Assembly (NCBI GenBank): GCA_003235365.1 | Contig: QJWJ01000527.1 | Location: 50,746 to 114,745, forward strand | DNA: 64,000 bases | Reading direction: 5' to 3' | From: Deltaproteobacteria bacterium | GTDB taxonomy: Bacteria; Myxococcota_A; Polyangia; Polyangiales; Polyangiaceae | Translations under genes and position numbers: made by a program | The notes under the pieces: model-generated | Seen by the model: only the letters and a program-made list of their open reading frames with translations | What the model was told of the DNA's origin: nothing | The model's database searches: none | Part shown: one piece after another, positions 1 through 9,590 of the stretch | Numbering within the stretch: the first letter of the stretch is position 1 | How the letters are laid out: each line of letters opens with the position of its first letter

Positions 1-816
1 CTCGAACGTCTCGACACCGTCGAGTTCCTGACCGGCGCTTTCCAGCGTCTTCTTGAACTCCCCGAGGTCCCAGGTCGCGCCGACTCGGTCGTGGTATAGC
101 TGTAAACTGATCGGGTTGCTCTTGTCCTCAGTGAGCAGGACGTCGACGTCGATGTCGCCATCGCCCGGTGAGCTCAGTCGCAGGCGCGGCTGAAGCGTGG
201 CGTAGTCGACCGCGCAGTCGTCATCGACGCTGATCTCGTCGTCGGCGAGTTCATCCGCGATGGGCAGTTCGGCGTCGGGCAACGGCTCGGCGCCAGAGGT
301 ATCTGCCGTCGAGCTGTCGCCTTCGCCACGGTCACAGAATAGCGATTCGGGCAACAGGTATACGGAGTAGGTGCCGTCGTCCGATTCCAGGTTGTCGTCG
401 ATGAAGATCTCGTCGCGCAGAAAGCTGACCAATTCGTCGAGGGCTTCGTGGAGTTCTTGGCGGGTCTCCTCCAGATCGTCCACGGAGAGCGAGTCGCCTT
501 CGCACTCCGTTTCTACCGGTGGATCACAGGGCTCGTTGACGGCGCAGGCGGTTATCGTCGCGCAGTCTCCGCCGCCCCCAAACGCGGAATCGAGGCCTTC
601 GGCGAGTGTTGCCGAGTCGGCAAGGAACCCACCCGCGTCGAGCACCCCGCGCAAGGCCTGTTCGGTATTCTCCTGTGCTGTCAACGCGGCTTGTTGGCTC
701 GACACGGCCACTCGCGGTGGGTTCTCGCGACCCTCTCCCGAATCCGTGCTCCCACAACCGACCATCGCCAACGTCAACGCGCACGTTGCAACGCGCGGAT
801 ACTTCCTTTGCTTCAC
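1..816 (-). CDS. Putative lipoprotein of unknown function (C-terminus beyond window)
   Basis: The frame is open from the left edge to a GTG at 816, giving 272 visible codons with no stop. I chose this GTG because a GGGGAG Shine-Dalgarno-like stretch lies about 6 bases upstream. The N-terminus reads KQRKYPRVATCALTLAMVGC, a basic start, a short hydrophobic core and an AMVGC lipobox, so it should be lipidated and exported. The mature part has a Ser/Gly-rich linker, an acidic helical stretch (DDLEETRQELHEALDELV) and scattered Cys and Asp, with no domain I recognise. It is followed upstream by another lipoprotein gene on the same strand after a 407-base gap. High confidence that it is a gene; no function can be assigned. 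Confidence 0.8.
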   Translation of the reverse strand, partial: MKQRKYPRVATCALTLAMVGCGSTDSGEGRENPPRVAVSSQQAALTAQENTEQALRGVLDAGGFLADSATLAEGLDSAFGGGGDCATITACAVNEPCDPPVETECEGDSLSVDDLEETRQELHEALDELVSFLRDEIFIDDNLESDDGTYSVYLLPESLFCDRGEGDSSTADTSGAEPLPDAELPIADELADDEISVDDDCAVDYATLQPRLRLSSPGDGDIDVDVLLTEDKSNPISLQLYHDRVGATWDLGEFKKTLESAGQELDGVETFE

Positions 817-1223
817 TGCTTCTGCTCCCCGTACCGGTTTCAAGTCAAGAGTTGAGTATTCGCTGATACTGCTGAACCGAAGCACGCCTTCCCACGGTGC
901 GCCACAGGCGACCGTGTTCGCTACAGCCCAATCGGATCGGGGAGGCTTCAGTTTGCAGGTATCACGTCCAAAGCTAGCCCCTCTCCGCGCCGCTGTCGAC
1001 TTGCGTGACGATGACGCTGGACAGGCGCCAACGCTGCAACCCGCAGTCAGCCCACCGGAGATGGCGTGGGCCCTTGGTTTACACGAGTGCGGCTTCCCTC
1101 CAGTGTGCAACACCGTTGCGTACATTGGCGCCCTGGACGACTGAAGTGCCTACCAGCGAATGTCGGAGCGATCTGCGTAACCACGATTCGGCCGCTCGCC
1201 TGTCCGAGAGGGCTGGTGAAACA
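817..1223. other. Intergenic region, nothing identified
   Basis: A 407-base spacer between two minus-strand lipoprotein genes. Besides the GGGGAG ribosome-binding site next to the GTG at 816, I see no tRNA, terminator with a T-run, or repeat. The frames open here run antisense into the neighbouring genes and look like GC-bias shadows. Confidence 0.5.
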
Positions 1224-2867
1224 TCAACGGGCTGCCGCCTCCCACTGCACGGGGCCGAGAGCAAGTCGCCGGTCTGTCCCTGGACGGCGTGGTATCAACC
1301 CGCGTCCGTCGCTGGACACGGCGAGCGGGGTCTGGCTGAACCGACCCAGCCAGCGCCGGTGCTCGATGTCGAACAACTCCTCCCCCAGCGCTATCAGCGG
1401 CAACGCGATCAGCAACGGCTCCAGCGGTTTCCGAGTGCGATTCGTCGCCGTCCAATGGAGCTTTGGTTTGGTGTCCGCTCCGTCCAGGTGAGCAAACAGT
1501 AACTTGCCGCCATCGTCTACGAGCGCGTTCGTGGTGAACGTCGCCAACGTACGGCTACCCTCTGGAAGTTTGTACAGTTCGCCGTCTTCGAGGTTGAGCA
1601 GCGTGCTGTCGTTGTGTGGGTACAGTGCCAACCAGTCGGGGTAGCCATCGAATCGTGTGTCTTGTTCGAAGGCGGCAATGTCGACGTTCAAGTGTTTCCT
1701 GGCGGTCGGAGTACGAAGGAAGATGTCACGCCGCGCCCCATAAGCCCCCGCGCAGCCGAAGACGACCGTCTCACGTTTGGCGTCGGCGTGAAGTACGCGT
1801 GCATTGCACGTGTCGGAGCTGATCTTTCTCCGTTCACCAGATGGGGTTAGCAGGCGCAGCTCAGCCGTGTCGTTGCGCACGACGATGTTTTCGCCGACGG
1901 TCATCACGAAACCCGGCGCGTCGATCAGCTCACCCGTTGAAAGCCGTAGCAGACGTGGTTTCGACTCATCCCCGGGGAACTGCCAGACGTTGTAGCGGGG
2001 GATTGGCCCTGCACAAGGTCCGCTCTTGTCCTTCGCCGGTGGAAAGGGCCATTGCACTCGACCGTTGCCGTTGGAGTCGGCCAGGACCACATCCAGGCGA
2101 ATGAAATCGCCGTCCGGTTCGAAACTCAACCTGCCAACGAGACCACTACCCACCGGATGTTCACGTTGCTCGCCGCTGACCAAGTCGCGGACGACCACGG
2201 TCGTTTCTCCGGAAACCGTACGCAGGTACGCAACGCTTCGCCCGCGTGGGCCGAAGCTCAGTGCGCGATGGGTCGTGAAAGACTGTCCGTCATCCGTCGT
2301 TTCAGCCCCGTTGGCAGCCAAATCGATCTGGTTGTTGGTCACGGTGTCCAGTAACCACAGCTCGTTTTCGGTGCGATAGGCGACATAGCGCCCGGAAGGA
2401 TCGTTGCCCAGGAACTGCCGAATCCGAGTCTCCCTGCTGTCTGCCGCGACGAAGTACGTCTGGAGGGCGTCGCCCTCGAGTTCACCTGTAGGACCAACAG
2501 ACACGGACACCCGTCCGTTGCCGTCGGTGTCTTGTCGGGCTTGGCACAACACCATCCAGTTGCGCGCAGGCGAGGCCGTCACGACAATGAGCGGGTTCTC
2601 GGTTCCGAACCCTTGGGTCGTCATCGCCCCAGGCTCGAGTCTGATCACGCTTTGCGCGGGGGTCGGGCGCTGCGCTTCGGGGACCGAACTCGTCGAGGCG
2701 TTCTCGGCCCGTTTCGTTCTCGAGGTGTCTTGCCCCGCCTGGTCAGGTGTTCGTGTCGAGGGCGAGGGGGAACTCGAACATGCGCTCAGCAGTAAGGCGA
2801 GGGCCCATCGCGTGAGTGGTCTGTGGCGGGGGGCGATGGTGCGGCAGTTTGGGCTTCGGAACAACAC
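1224..2867 (-). CDS. Putative beta-propeller lipoprotein
   Basis: 547 residues. The N-terminus has Arg residues, a hydrophobic run WALALLLSAC ending in a lipobox Cys at residue 30, then a Ser/Thr/Pro-rich linker to about residue 75. The remainder is all-beta in appearance, with recurring blades of the type GRYVAYRTENELWLLDTVTN and GRSVAYLRTVSGETTVVVRD. These resemble TolB/WD40-like propeller repeats, where a G-x-S/Y-V-A-Y strand is followed by a D-x-x-T/S turn. The start is GTG with no clear Shine-Dalgarno sequence, so a start a few codons downstream is possible. Likely a cell-envelope protein; partner or substrate unknown. The neighbour downstream on the same strand is also a lipoprotein. 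Confidence 0.75.
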   Translation of the reverse strand: MLFRSPNCRTIAPRHRPLTRWALALLLSACSSSPSPSTRTPDQAGQDTSRTKRAENASTSSVPEAQRPTPAQSVIRLEPGAMTTQGFGTENPLIVVTASPARNWMVLCQARQDTDGNGRVSVSVGPTGELEGDALQTYFVAADSRETRIRQFLGNDPSGRYVAYRTENELWLLDTVTNNQIDLAANGAETTDDGQSFTTHRALSFGPRGRSVAYLRTVSGETTVVVRDLVSGEQREHPVGSGLVGRLSFEPDGDFIRLDVVLADSNGNGRVQWPFPPAKDKSGPCAGPIPRYNVWQFPGDESKPRLLRLSTGELIDAPGFVMTVGENIVVRNDTAELRLLTPSGERRKISSDTCNARVLHADAKRETVVFGCAGAYGARRDIFLRTPTARKHLNVDIAAFEQDTRFDGYPDWLALYPHNDSTLLNLEDGELYKLPEGSRTLATFTTNALVDDGGKLLFAHLDGADTKPKLHWTATNRTRKPLEPLLIALPLIALGEELFDIEHRRWLGRFSQTPLAVSSDGRGLIPRRPGTDRRLALGPVQWEAAAR

Positions 2868-3331
2868 AGGAGTCTATCGAGCAGTGCACGACGGCAAGAT
2901 GTCGGTCGTCGCGCATGAAGTTGTTGCGAGGACCAGGCCGATCGAGAGGCGTGCGATGCAACCAGTCACCCTAGTCCTCGGGCGCGACGGTGTCGACCTG
3001 CTTCGTCTCTGATCCATGGGAATGGTCGCCAGTCGCTCCACTGCAATGTCGGGCCCCGTGTCGGTCGTCGAGGGCCTTGCGGACTGCGACTTGGCGCGCC
3101 GATGCGCGCATCGATCCGAGTACGCGCAGAGTAGGTCCCTGTGCACCCCAGACTCAGAACGACAGCAATGGGGTGCTGCGCGGATTCCCGTCCACGTCCT
3201 GCACAAACGCGATGGCCGCAGGCGTGGACGACAGGCGTGGTAGCCGAATCGTTCGGAGTGATTTAGGCTGAAAAGAGCCCTGGGCGACTGAGGGCAAACG
3301 CCGAAGGCAGTCCAGGAACAGCAGGTGATCG
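2868..3331. other. Divergent intergenic region before the acyl-CoA mutase
   Basis: 464 bases between the minus-strand propeller lipoprotein and the plus-strand mutase. It should hold both promoters, but I could not pick out convincing -35/-10 pairs. A small perfect hairpin CCGAA-TCG-TTCGG lies near 3245-3257. I looked for a cobalamin riboswitch because the mutase uses B12 and did not find a B12 box. Confidence 0.4.
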
Positions 3332-5059
<1,728 letters not shown>

Positions 5060-5079
5060 GTGGTCGACGTTTGGGGGGC

Positions 5080-5098
5080 CGAGGAACATCGTTCCTCG
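5080..5098. terminator. Hairpin between convergent genes
   Basis: Perfect inverted repeat CGAGGAAC-ATC-GTTCCTCG (8-bp stem, 3-base loop) lying 20 bases after the mutase stop and 4 bases beyond the stop of the opposing PLP-enzyme gene. There is no T-run on the plus strand, so it may act as a bidirectional processing or termination hairpin rather than a classical intrinsic terminator. Confidence 0.55.
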
Positions 5099-5102
5099 AC
5101 GG

Positions 5103-6299
5103 TCATGCGAATTCGAGCGCGCTGAGGATGTCGCCAATCACGTCATCCGCATCCTCGATGCCGACGCTCAGGCGGATCAGCGCCGGATCGATGCCGACCT
5201 CTGCCAGTTGAGCATCGTCCAATTCGAAGAAGCTCATGTAGCGCGGCTGTTCGATGAGCGTCTCGACTCCACCCAGCGACGCCGCGATTTTGGCGATCTT
5301 GCATCCATCGACCACGCGTGAGGCGGCGTCCACCCCGCCTTTGACGATGAAGCTCACTACCCCCCCACCGCCCCGCATTTGCGAGCGGCAGACCTCGTGG
5401 GATGGATGGCTTTCGAGCTGAGGGTAGAACACCCTTTCCACCTTCGGGTGATTCTCGAGGTAGGTGGCCAAACGTTGCGCCGTGTCGTTTTGCTGGCGGA
5501 CGCGCAGATTGAGCGTCTTGAGGCCGCGACCTATCAAGAAAGCCGCATGCGGATCCAGAACCGCGCCGAGTACGCCGCGCGTTTCGTGAAGCAGTGACGT
5601 GAGATGGCTCGGTCCTGCGATCAGCCCTCCGAGCACGTCGTTGTGACCACCCAGATACTTGGTCGCCGAGTGAACGACCAAGTCGACGCCAAAACGCAAC
5701 GGGTTGTAGTTCACTGGAGTCGCGAAGGTGGAATCGATCATCACCTTGACCCGGCGATGTGCCTTCGTGACGGCGACGACGCGCTCGAGATCAACGCAGA
5801 ACAAGTAGGGGTTCGTGGGCGATTCCGTGATGACCAGCCGCGTTTCCGGACGAATCGCTGCTGCCAGTGCGTCGATGTCACCGGCCGGCACGGTGGTGTG
5901 CGTCACGCCGAAGTCGCTCAGTGTCTTGCGAACGAATTGACGCGTACGGCGGTAGCAGTCGTTGAAGAGCACGACGTGTTCGCCGGCCTTGAGCAATGCG
6001 AAAGCCGCCGTCGTGATGGCAGCCATGCCGCTGGAGAATGCGACGGCGTCGTCCGCATGCTCCAACGCAGCCAGGCGCTTTTCGAGTTCGCGTACGGTTG
6101 GGTTGCTGTAGCGACCGTACTCTTCGCGTTCCGGATCCGAATCCTCGCCACGCATGTACTGAACCAAGTCCGCGGTGTTTTCGAAAGTGAACGTCGCGGT
6201 TTGAGCAATCGACGGAGCCAGCGTGTTGTGCGCACGCCGTGACTCGGTGCCCGCGTGAACGGCGTCCGTCGAGTTTGCGTTTTTCTTGGTAGGGGTCAC
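5103..6299 (-). CDS. Cystathionine gamma-synthase/lyase family PLP enzyme
   Basis: 398 residues, the usual length for the Cys/Met metabolism PLP-dependent family. It acts in trans-sulfuration or methionine biosynthesis by gamma- or beta-replacement/elimination at activated homoserine, cystathionine or a related thioether. The Schiff-base lysine is Lys214 in HSATKYLGGH. Also visible are the phosphate/ring-binding EYGRYSNPTVRELEKRLA, SSGMAAIT and ESPTNPYLFCVD motifs, and the C-terminal SLGGVETLIEQP and IRLSVGIED segments. Sequence inspection does not separate MetB, MetC and CTH, so no gene symbol is given. The start is GTG with GGAAG 7 bases upstream. A possible sigma-70-like promoter lies at 6317-6345. 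Its stop faces the mutase gene. Confidence 0.85.
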   Translation of the reverse strand: MTPTKKNANSTDAVHAGTESRRAHNTLAPSIAQTATFTFENTADLVQYMRGEDSDPEREEYGRYSNPTVRELEKRLAALEHADDAVAFSSGMAAITTAAFALLKAGEHVVLFNDCYRRTRQFVRKTLSDFGVTHTTVPAGDIDALAAAIRPETRLVITESPTNPYLFCVDLERVVAVTKAHRRVKVMIDSTFATPVNYNPLRFGVDLVVHSATKYLGGHNDVLGGLIAGPSHLTSLLHETRGVLGAVLDPHAAFLIGRGLKTLNLRVRQQNDTAQRLATYLENHPKVERVFYPQLESHPSHEVCRSQMRGGGGVVSFIVKGGVDAASRVVDGCKIAKIAASLGGVETLIEQPRYMSFFELDDAQLAEVGIDPALIRLSVGIEDADDVIGDILSALEFA

Positions 6300-6316
6300 G
6301 GAGAGACTTCCTTGCT

Positions 6317-6345
6317 AGGATCCGATCCGCTGCGGTCCCGGTCAA
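6317..6345 (-). promoter_or_regulatory. Candidate promoter of the PLP-enzyme gene
   Basis: On the minus strand TTGACC (6340-6345) is followed after 17 bases by GATCCT (6317-6322). The -35 matches 5 of 6 consensus positions; the -10 matches only about 3 of 6. It is about 20 bases upstream of the GTG start. Suggestive only. Confidence 0.3.
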
Positions 6346-6453
6346 TGCGCCTTTGCCGCACTTGACGTCGTGCTTTCGGGGTCGCGTGTGTTGGTCGGCG
6401 TTGGGGAGGAGCGTCGTCGAGTATTGAGCTGGGAGAATTGGGTGTGCCTTCCG

Positions 6454-7095
6454 TCACTCGGAGGGCGTCGGCGCGACGTCAATTGGTCCCAAGATCCGTC
6501 CAGTCTTGTCGACCGCAATCACCAGTTCGCCTTCCGGGGTGCGCAAGTGTACCCGAAACTGAATGTCCATCGACTCGGGCAGGTTGCGAATCATGACCAA
6601 TTTGTCGACGGGATGTTTGTGCTGGGCCCGGACTTTGTCCAGCGCCTCCTCGGCGACGCGGGGATCCGCTGCTCTGAGACGAAACAGGTTGTCTTTGAGA
6701 TTCCCCTTGCCGAGGAGCTTGACCTTCTGCGGTCCAGAAACGGAACCCTGCCGATATGTGTACTGGTGTACTTCTGTTGGTACCGCTGCGTTTTGGACCT
6801 GAAGCACCATCTGCGTGGGAAGTACGGTGATGGTGAGGATCCGAACCGGTTTGGGTAACGGTGCTAGCAGCCGGTCGAGCGCTTTGGTGATTTCACCTGG
6901 TTGGAAGAGGTTCTGCTCGGGGACTGCGGGAGGAGCGCTCGCCGAGGCTGTCGCGCTCGGTACTGGCGGGACGGTTGGCGTTGAGCGTGATTCGCACGCA
7001 ATGACGGGCAGCAGGCACGCCAGCCCGACGCGAACGGCCGTTGTTGACCAGGCCCGGCGATTAGACCGATACGTTGAAGTCTCGCAGCGCCTCAT
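6454..7095 (-). CDS. Putative lipoprotein of unknown function
   Basis: 213 residues. It has an Arg-rich start, a hydrophobic segment VGLACLLPVIAC ending in a lipobox Cys, then a Pro/Ser/Ala-rich linker (to about residue 60). The compact C-terminal domain includes VRILTITVLPTQMVLQVQN, two strand-rich stretches and a basic LDKVRAQHKHPVDKLVMI segment. I do not recognise the domain. The only ATG in frame overlaps the last 35 bases of dapD, and no GTG or TTG start lies between that ATG and the signal segment. The overlap therefore seems real and suggests translation coupled to dapD. Confidence 0.65.
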   Translation of the reverse strand: MRRCETSTYRSNRRAWSTTAVRVGLACLLPVIACESRSTPTVPPVPSATASASAPPAVPEQNLFQPGEITKALDRLLAPLPKPVRILTITVLPTQMVLQVQNAAVPTEVHQYTYRQGSVSGPQKVKLLGKGNLKDNLFRLRAADPRVAEEALDKVRAQHKHPVDKLVMIRNLPESMDIQFRVHLRTPEGELVIAVDKTGRILGPIDVAPTPSE

Positions 7096-7885
7096 TCAGG
7101 CTCGTCTTCTTGTCCGTGCTGGCTTTGCGTTGGCCGATGATCAACGCGCAGGGCACCATGAATTCTCCCGCGGGGAATCGTTTGGGACGCATGCCGGGAA
7201 TGACCACGCTGCGTGCTGGGACCCGCCCCCGTAACTCCACCGGTTCGCTCCCCGTCACGTCGACGATCGGCGTCGATGCGGTCAGGGTAACGCCAGCGCC
7301 GATGACCGCTTCACTTTCGACCATCACGCCTTCGACCACGATCGCACGAGAACCGATGAACGCGCCGTCTTCGATGATCACCGGTTGCGCACCAGGGGGC
7401 TCGAGCACGCCGCCGAGGCCGACACCGCCCGAGAGGTGAACGTTCTTGCCCACCTGGGCACAGGAACCGACGGTTGCCCAGGTGTCGACCATCGTGCCTG
7501 TGGCCACGTACGCACCGATGTTCACGTAGCCGGGCATCACGATGCAGCCCGACTCGACGTGAGCGCCGTAGCGAACCGTGCCGGGGGGGACCACGCGTAC
7601 CCCTGCCTTGTCGAGGCCTCGCTTGAGCGGGATCTTGTCGTAGAACTCGAAGGGTGGGCAGTCCCAACGCTCCATCGAGGTGACGCCAAAGTACAACAAT
7701 ACCGCCTGCTTGACCCACGCGTTGGTGGTCCACTCACCGGGACCCTGTTGGGTGGCGACACGGAGCTCGCCAGCGTCCAACTTGGCGATCGTGTCGAGGA
7801 CGGCCTGTCGCGTCGCACTTTGGGAAAGCAATTCGCGATTTTCGAAAGCGGCCTCGATCAAAGAGCGGTCGGTTTCTGACGACAT
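7061..7885 (-). CDS. dapD: 2,3,4,5-tetrahydropyridine-2,6-dicarboxylate N-succinyltransferase
   Basis: 274 residues, the normal DapD length. It transfers succinyl from succinyl-CoA to tetrahydrodipicolinate in the succinylase branch of diaminopimelate/lysine synthesis, in the cytosol. Evidence is the DapD N-terminal helical domain ending in GEWTTNAWVKQAVLLYF, the core signature RYGAHVESGCIVMPGYVNIG, the VDTWATVGSCAQVGKNVHLSGGVGLGGVLEP stretch with hexapeptide-repeat periodicity of a left-handed beta-helix (seen from about residue 115 to 215), and the VIIEDGAFIGSRAIVVEG turn. The gene precedes the lipoprotein gene it overlaps and follows the 278-residue unknown gene by 94 bases on the same strand. 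Confidence 0.95.
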   Translation of the reverse strand: MSSETDRSLIEAAFENRELLSQSATRQAVLDTIAKLDAGELRVATQQGPGEWTTNAWVKQAVLLYFGVTSMERWDCPPFEFYDKIPLKRGLDKAGVRVVPPGTVRYGAHVESGCIVMPGYVNIGAYVATGTMVDTWATVGSCAQVGKNVHLSGGVGLGGVLEPPGAQPVIIEDGAFIGSRAIVVEGVMVESEAVIGAGVTLTASTPIVDVTGSEPVELRGRVPARSVVIPGMRPKRFPAGEFMVPCALIIGQRKASTDKKTSLNEALRDFNVSV

Positions 7886-7979
7886 GACTGGGCCGGTGTA
7901 CTGGGCGCGCCTGCAGGTGGCAAGAGGAACACGGCTGCCGGGCCTGCGTCCGAGGCCGAGTGTCGCGCCAAACCCGGGC

Positions 7980-8816
7980 TCAGCTGTTCGGCGTGTTGCC
8001 CGGCCACCCTCCCTGCGGGGGAATGGGCCAATTGAGTACGATTTTTCCGTCGTGGCGCTCCAGAGCGAGCTGGGACCACCGCGCGATGGTCTCTAGACAT
8101 CCGCCGCTGGGCGCGACGACTTTGGGCAACAGGAGCGTCACGCTTTCGCCTGCAGCTTCGCTTCGATCGATACACAGGCTTGCCAGGTCGCCAGCGCGTG
8201 AGAAGCGCAGCGTCAGGGGATAACCTCGCTCGTGCACCAGTGCTGCAGCGAGGCGGACGATGTTCAATGCGACCCGGGGCGACAATCGCGTCGGGAGCGT
8301 TTGCGAATCGCTGACCAGCGTTGCCTCGACCGTCGATGCCCCCGGAGCGTTGCTCTGGTCACCACTGCGGCTGAGTGCCAATGCCTCGACCCAATCGACG
8401 TCACCCGGCGCGCTGGCGTCGGTGAGCAACTCGATCAGTGGCAGGGCCCCACCCAAGTCTCTCAGTACGGTTGCCACGACTGCTTCCAGCTCCAGCCGTG
8501 TCCCTGCCCCCAATGGTCGACGGGGTGAGTGCTGCAGGGCCGCAGACAGCTCGCCGATGCGAGTTGCCAGCAGGTGTTGGAGTCCGTCGGCGCAGCTCGA
8601 CCTCTCTCGGAGCCGCGTGAAGAACGGCTCGAGTCGTGCCAGGAGCGGTTCGCATTCCGCGAGCATGTCAGGCAGTACGGACGCGATGGACTTGGGGCCA
8701 ACGTTACGCGCGCGCAGCAACTGCGCGAGGTTTGTCAGCGAGCTCAGGGCCTCGCGAAGAGCCCCTTCCGCGTCTACTACGACGTCAACGGCTACCACCG
8801 ACGCCGAGTCTAGCAC
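7980..8816 (-). CDS. Uncharacterised protein, possibly a degenerate histidine-kinase-like module
   Basis: The frame is open up to 8969, but the first 50 codons are Cys/Arg-rich and not protein-like. I place the start at a GTG at 8816, giving 278 residues. The N-terminal half is helical and Leu-rich (ALREALSSLTNLAQLLRARN, LARLEPFFTRLRERSS), compatible with a dimerising helical bundle. The C-terminal part (RLSPRVALNIVRLAAALVHE, then beta strands ending GKIVLNWPIPP) has the helix-then-sheet rhythm of an HATPase_c fold. It lacks clear N-, G1- and G2-box glycine motifs. I therefore cannot call it a kinase; it could be a phosphotransfer or scaffold protein. It lies upstream of dapD on the same strand. 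Confidence 0.5.
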   Translation of the reverse strand: MLDSASVVAVDVVVDAEGALREALSSLTNLAQLLRARNVGPKSIASVLPDMLAECEPLLARLEPFFTRLRERSSCADGLQHLLATRIGELSAALQHSPRRPLGAGTRLELEAVVATVLRDLGGALPLIELLTDASAPGDVDWVEALALSRSGDQSNAPGASTVEATLVSDSQTLPTRLSPRVALNIVRLAAALVHERGYPLTLRFSRAGDLASLCIDRSEAAGESVTLLLPKVVAPSGGCLETIARWSQLALERHDGKIVLNWPIPPQGGWPGNTPNS

Positions 8817-9088
8817 GGAACCCAGCCCACTTGCAGCGCTTGGATGGACACGGCGGCTTGGATGACGTCGACAGCGTCGTGCACCCGCGGCAAGACGACA
8901 CTTTCGCGTCGATTGGGTGACCACTGGCGGGCACTGGCATCCACATGCGGCACCCCGTACGCTCCCCATCAGGACGAGTTCAGTCTCGACGTAAGGGATC
9001 GTGCCGCGCCACGCGTCCCGGTCGCGCGGGGAGCAGGTCTACTCCGCTCCTGGTGTGGAGCCCCCGTTCTGCCTCCAGGGTCGAGCGT

Positions 9089-9118
9089 GCGGCGCGAGAA
9101 CACTGGCTCCCGCGCCGC
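9089..9118 (-). terminator. Hairpin downstream of ndk
   Basis: Perfect 8-bp GC stem (GCGGCGCG at 9089-9096 with CGCGCCGC at 9111-9118) about 15 bases after the ndk stop, at the 3' end of the mdh-sucCD-ndk unit. No T-run follows on the minus strand, so efficiency is uncertain. Confidence 0.45.
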
Positions 9119-9132
9119 CCCTTCAGTCACTC

Positions 9133-9552
9133 TCAGCTCGATAGTTCGGACGCGAAGAAGTACTGGGTTTCAATCTTCCCGTTCTCCTCCGAATCCGAGC
9201 CGTGCACGGCATTGTTGCCGATGTCTGTGCCATACTTCTTGCGGACCGTGCCCTCAGCGGCCTTTGCCGGGTCAGTTGCGCCGATCAGCTCGCGATAGCG
9301 AGGGACCGCGTCGTCGGCTTCGAGCGCCGCCAACACCACGGGGCCGCTGATCATGAACTCGACGAGCTCACCGAAGAATGGCCGTTCTTTGTGAACCGCG
9401 TAGAAGCCTTCGGCCTTTTCACGACTCAGCTGTTCTTGGCGCATTGCCAGCACGTTGAAGCCAGCGTCGAGGATCTGCTGCAGAATGGCGCCCTGATTGC
9501 GTGCGCGCACAGCGTCGGGTTTGATGATGCACAAGGTGCGTTGGATGGCCAC
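9133..9552 (-). CDS. ndk: Nucleoside diphosphate kinase
   Basis: 139 residues, typical for bacterial Ndk. It transfers the gamma-phosphate from ATP to (d)NDPs through a phospho-histidine. The catalytic His117 is in NNAVHGSDS, the ATP-contacting Lys11 in IIKPDAV, and the RPFF and GATDP segments are intact. It is the last gene of a minus-strand unit with sucC and sucD, 38 bases after sucD. The link makes sense because succinyl-CoA synthetase may generate GTP or ATP, which Ndk equilibrates. That biochemical link is inference; the gene order is observed. A strong hairpin follows the stop. Confidence 0.97.
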   Translation of the reverse strand: MAIQRTLCIIKPDAVRARNQGAILQQILDAGFNVLAMRQEQLSREKAEGFYAVHKERPFFGELVEFMISGPVVLAALEADDAVPRYRELIGATDPAKAAEGTVRKKYGTDIGNNAVHGSDSEENGKIETQYFFASELSS

Positions 9553-9590
9553 GTCGTTGTTCCTCTGTTGAATGTGCTTCGTGTGACGCC

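Noticed and set aside
371..1144. Plus-strand frame of 257 codons opposite the first lipoprotein
   Set aside because: The minus-strand frame has a ribosome-binding site and a lipobox signal; the plus-strand frame has Ser/Arg/Pro-rich shadow composition.
3240..3331. Possible cobalamin riboswitch ahead of the B12-dependent mutase
   Set aside because: No B12-box consensus or the expected multi-stem structure; only a partial resemblance in AGTCCAGGAACAG.
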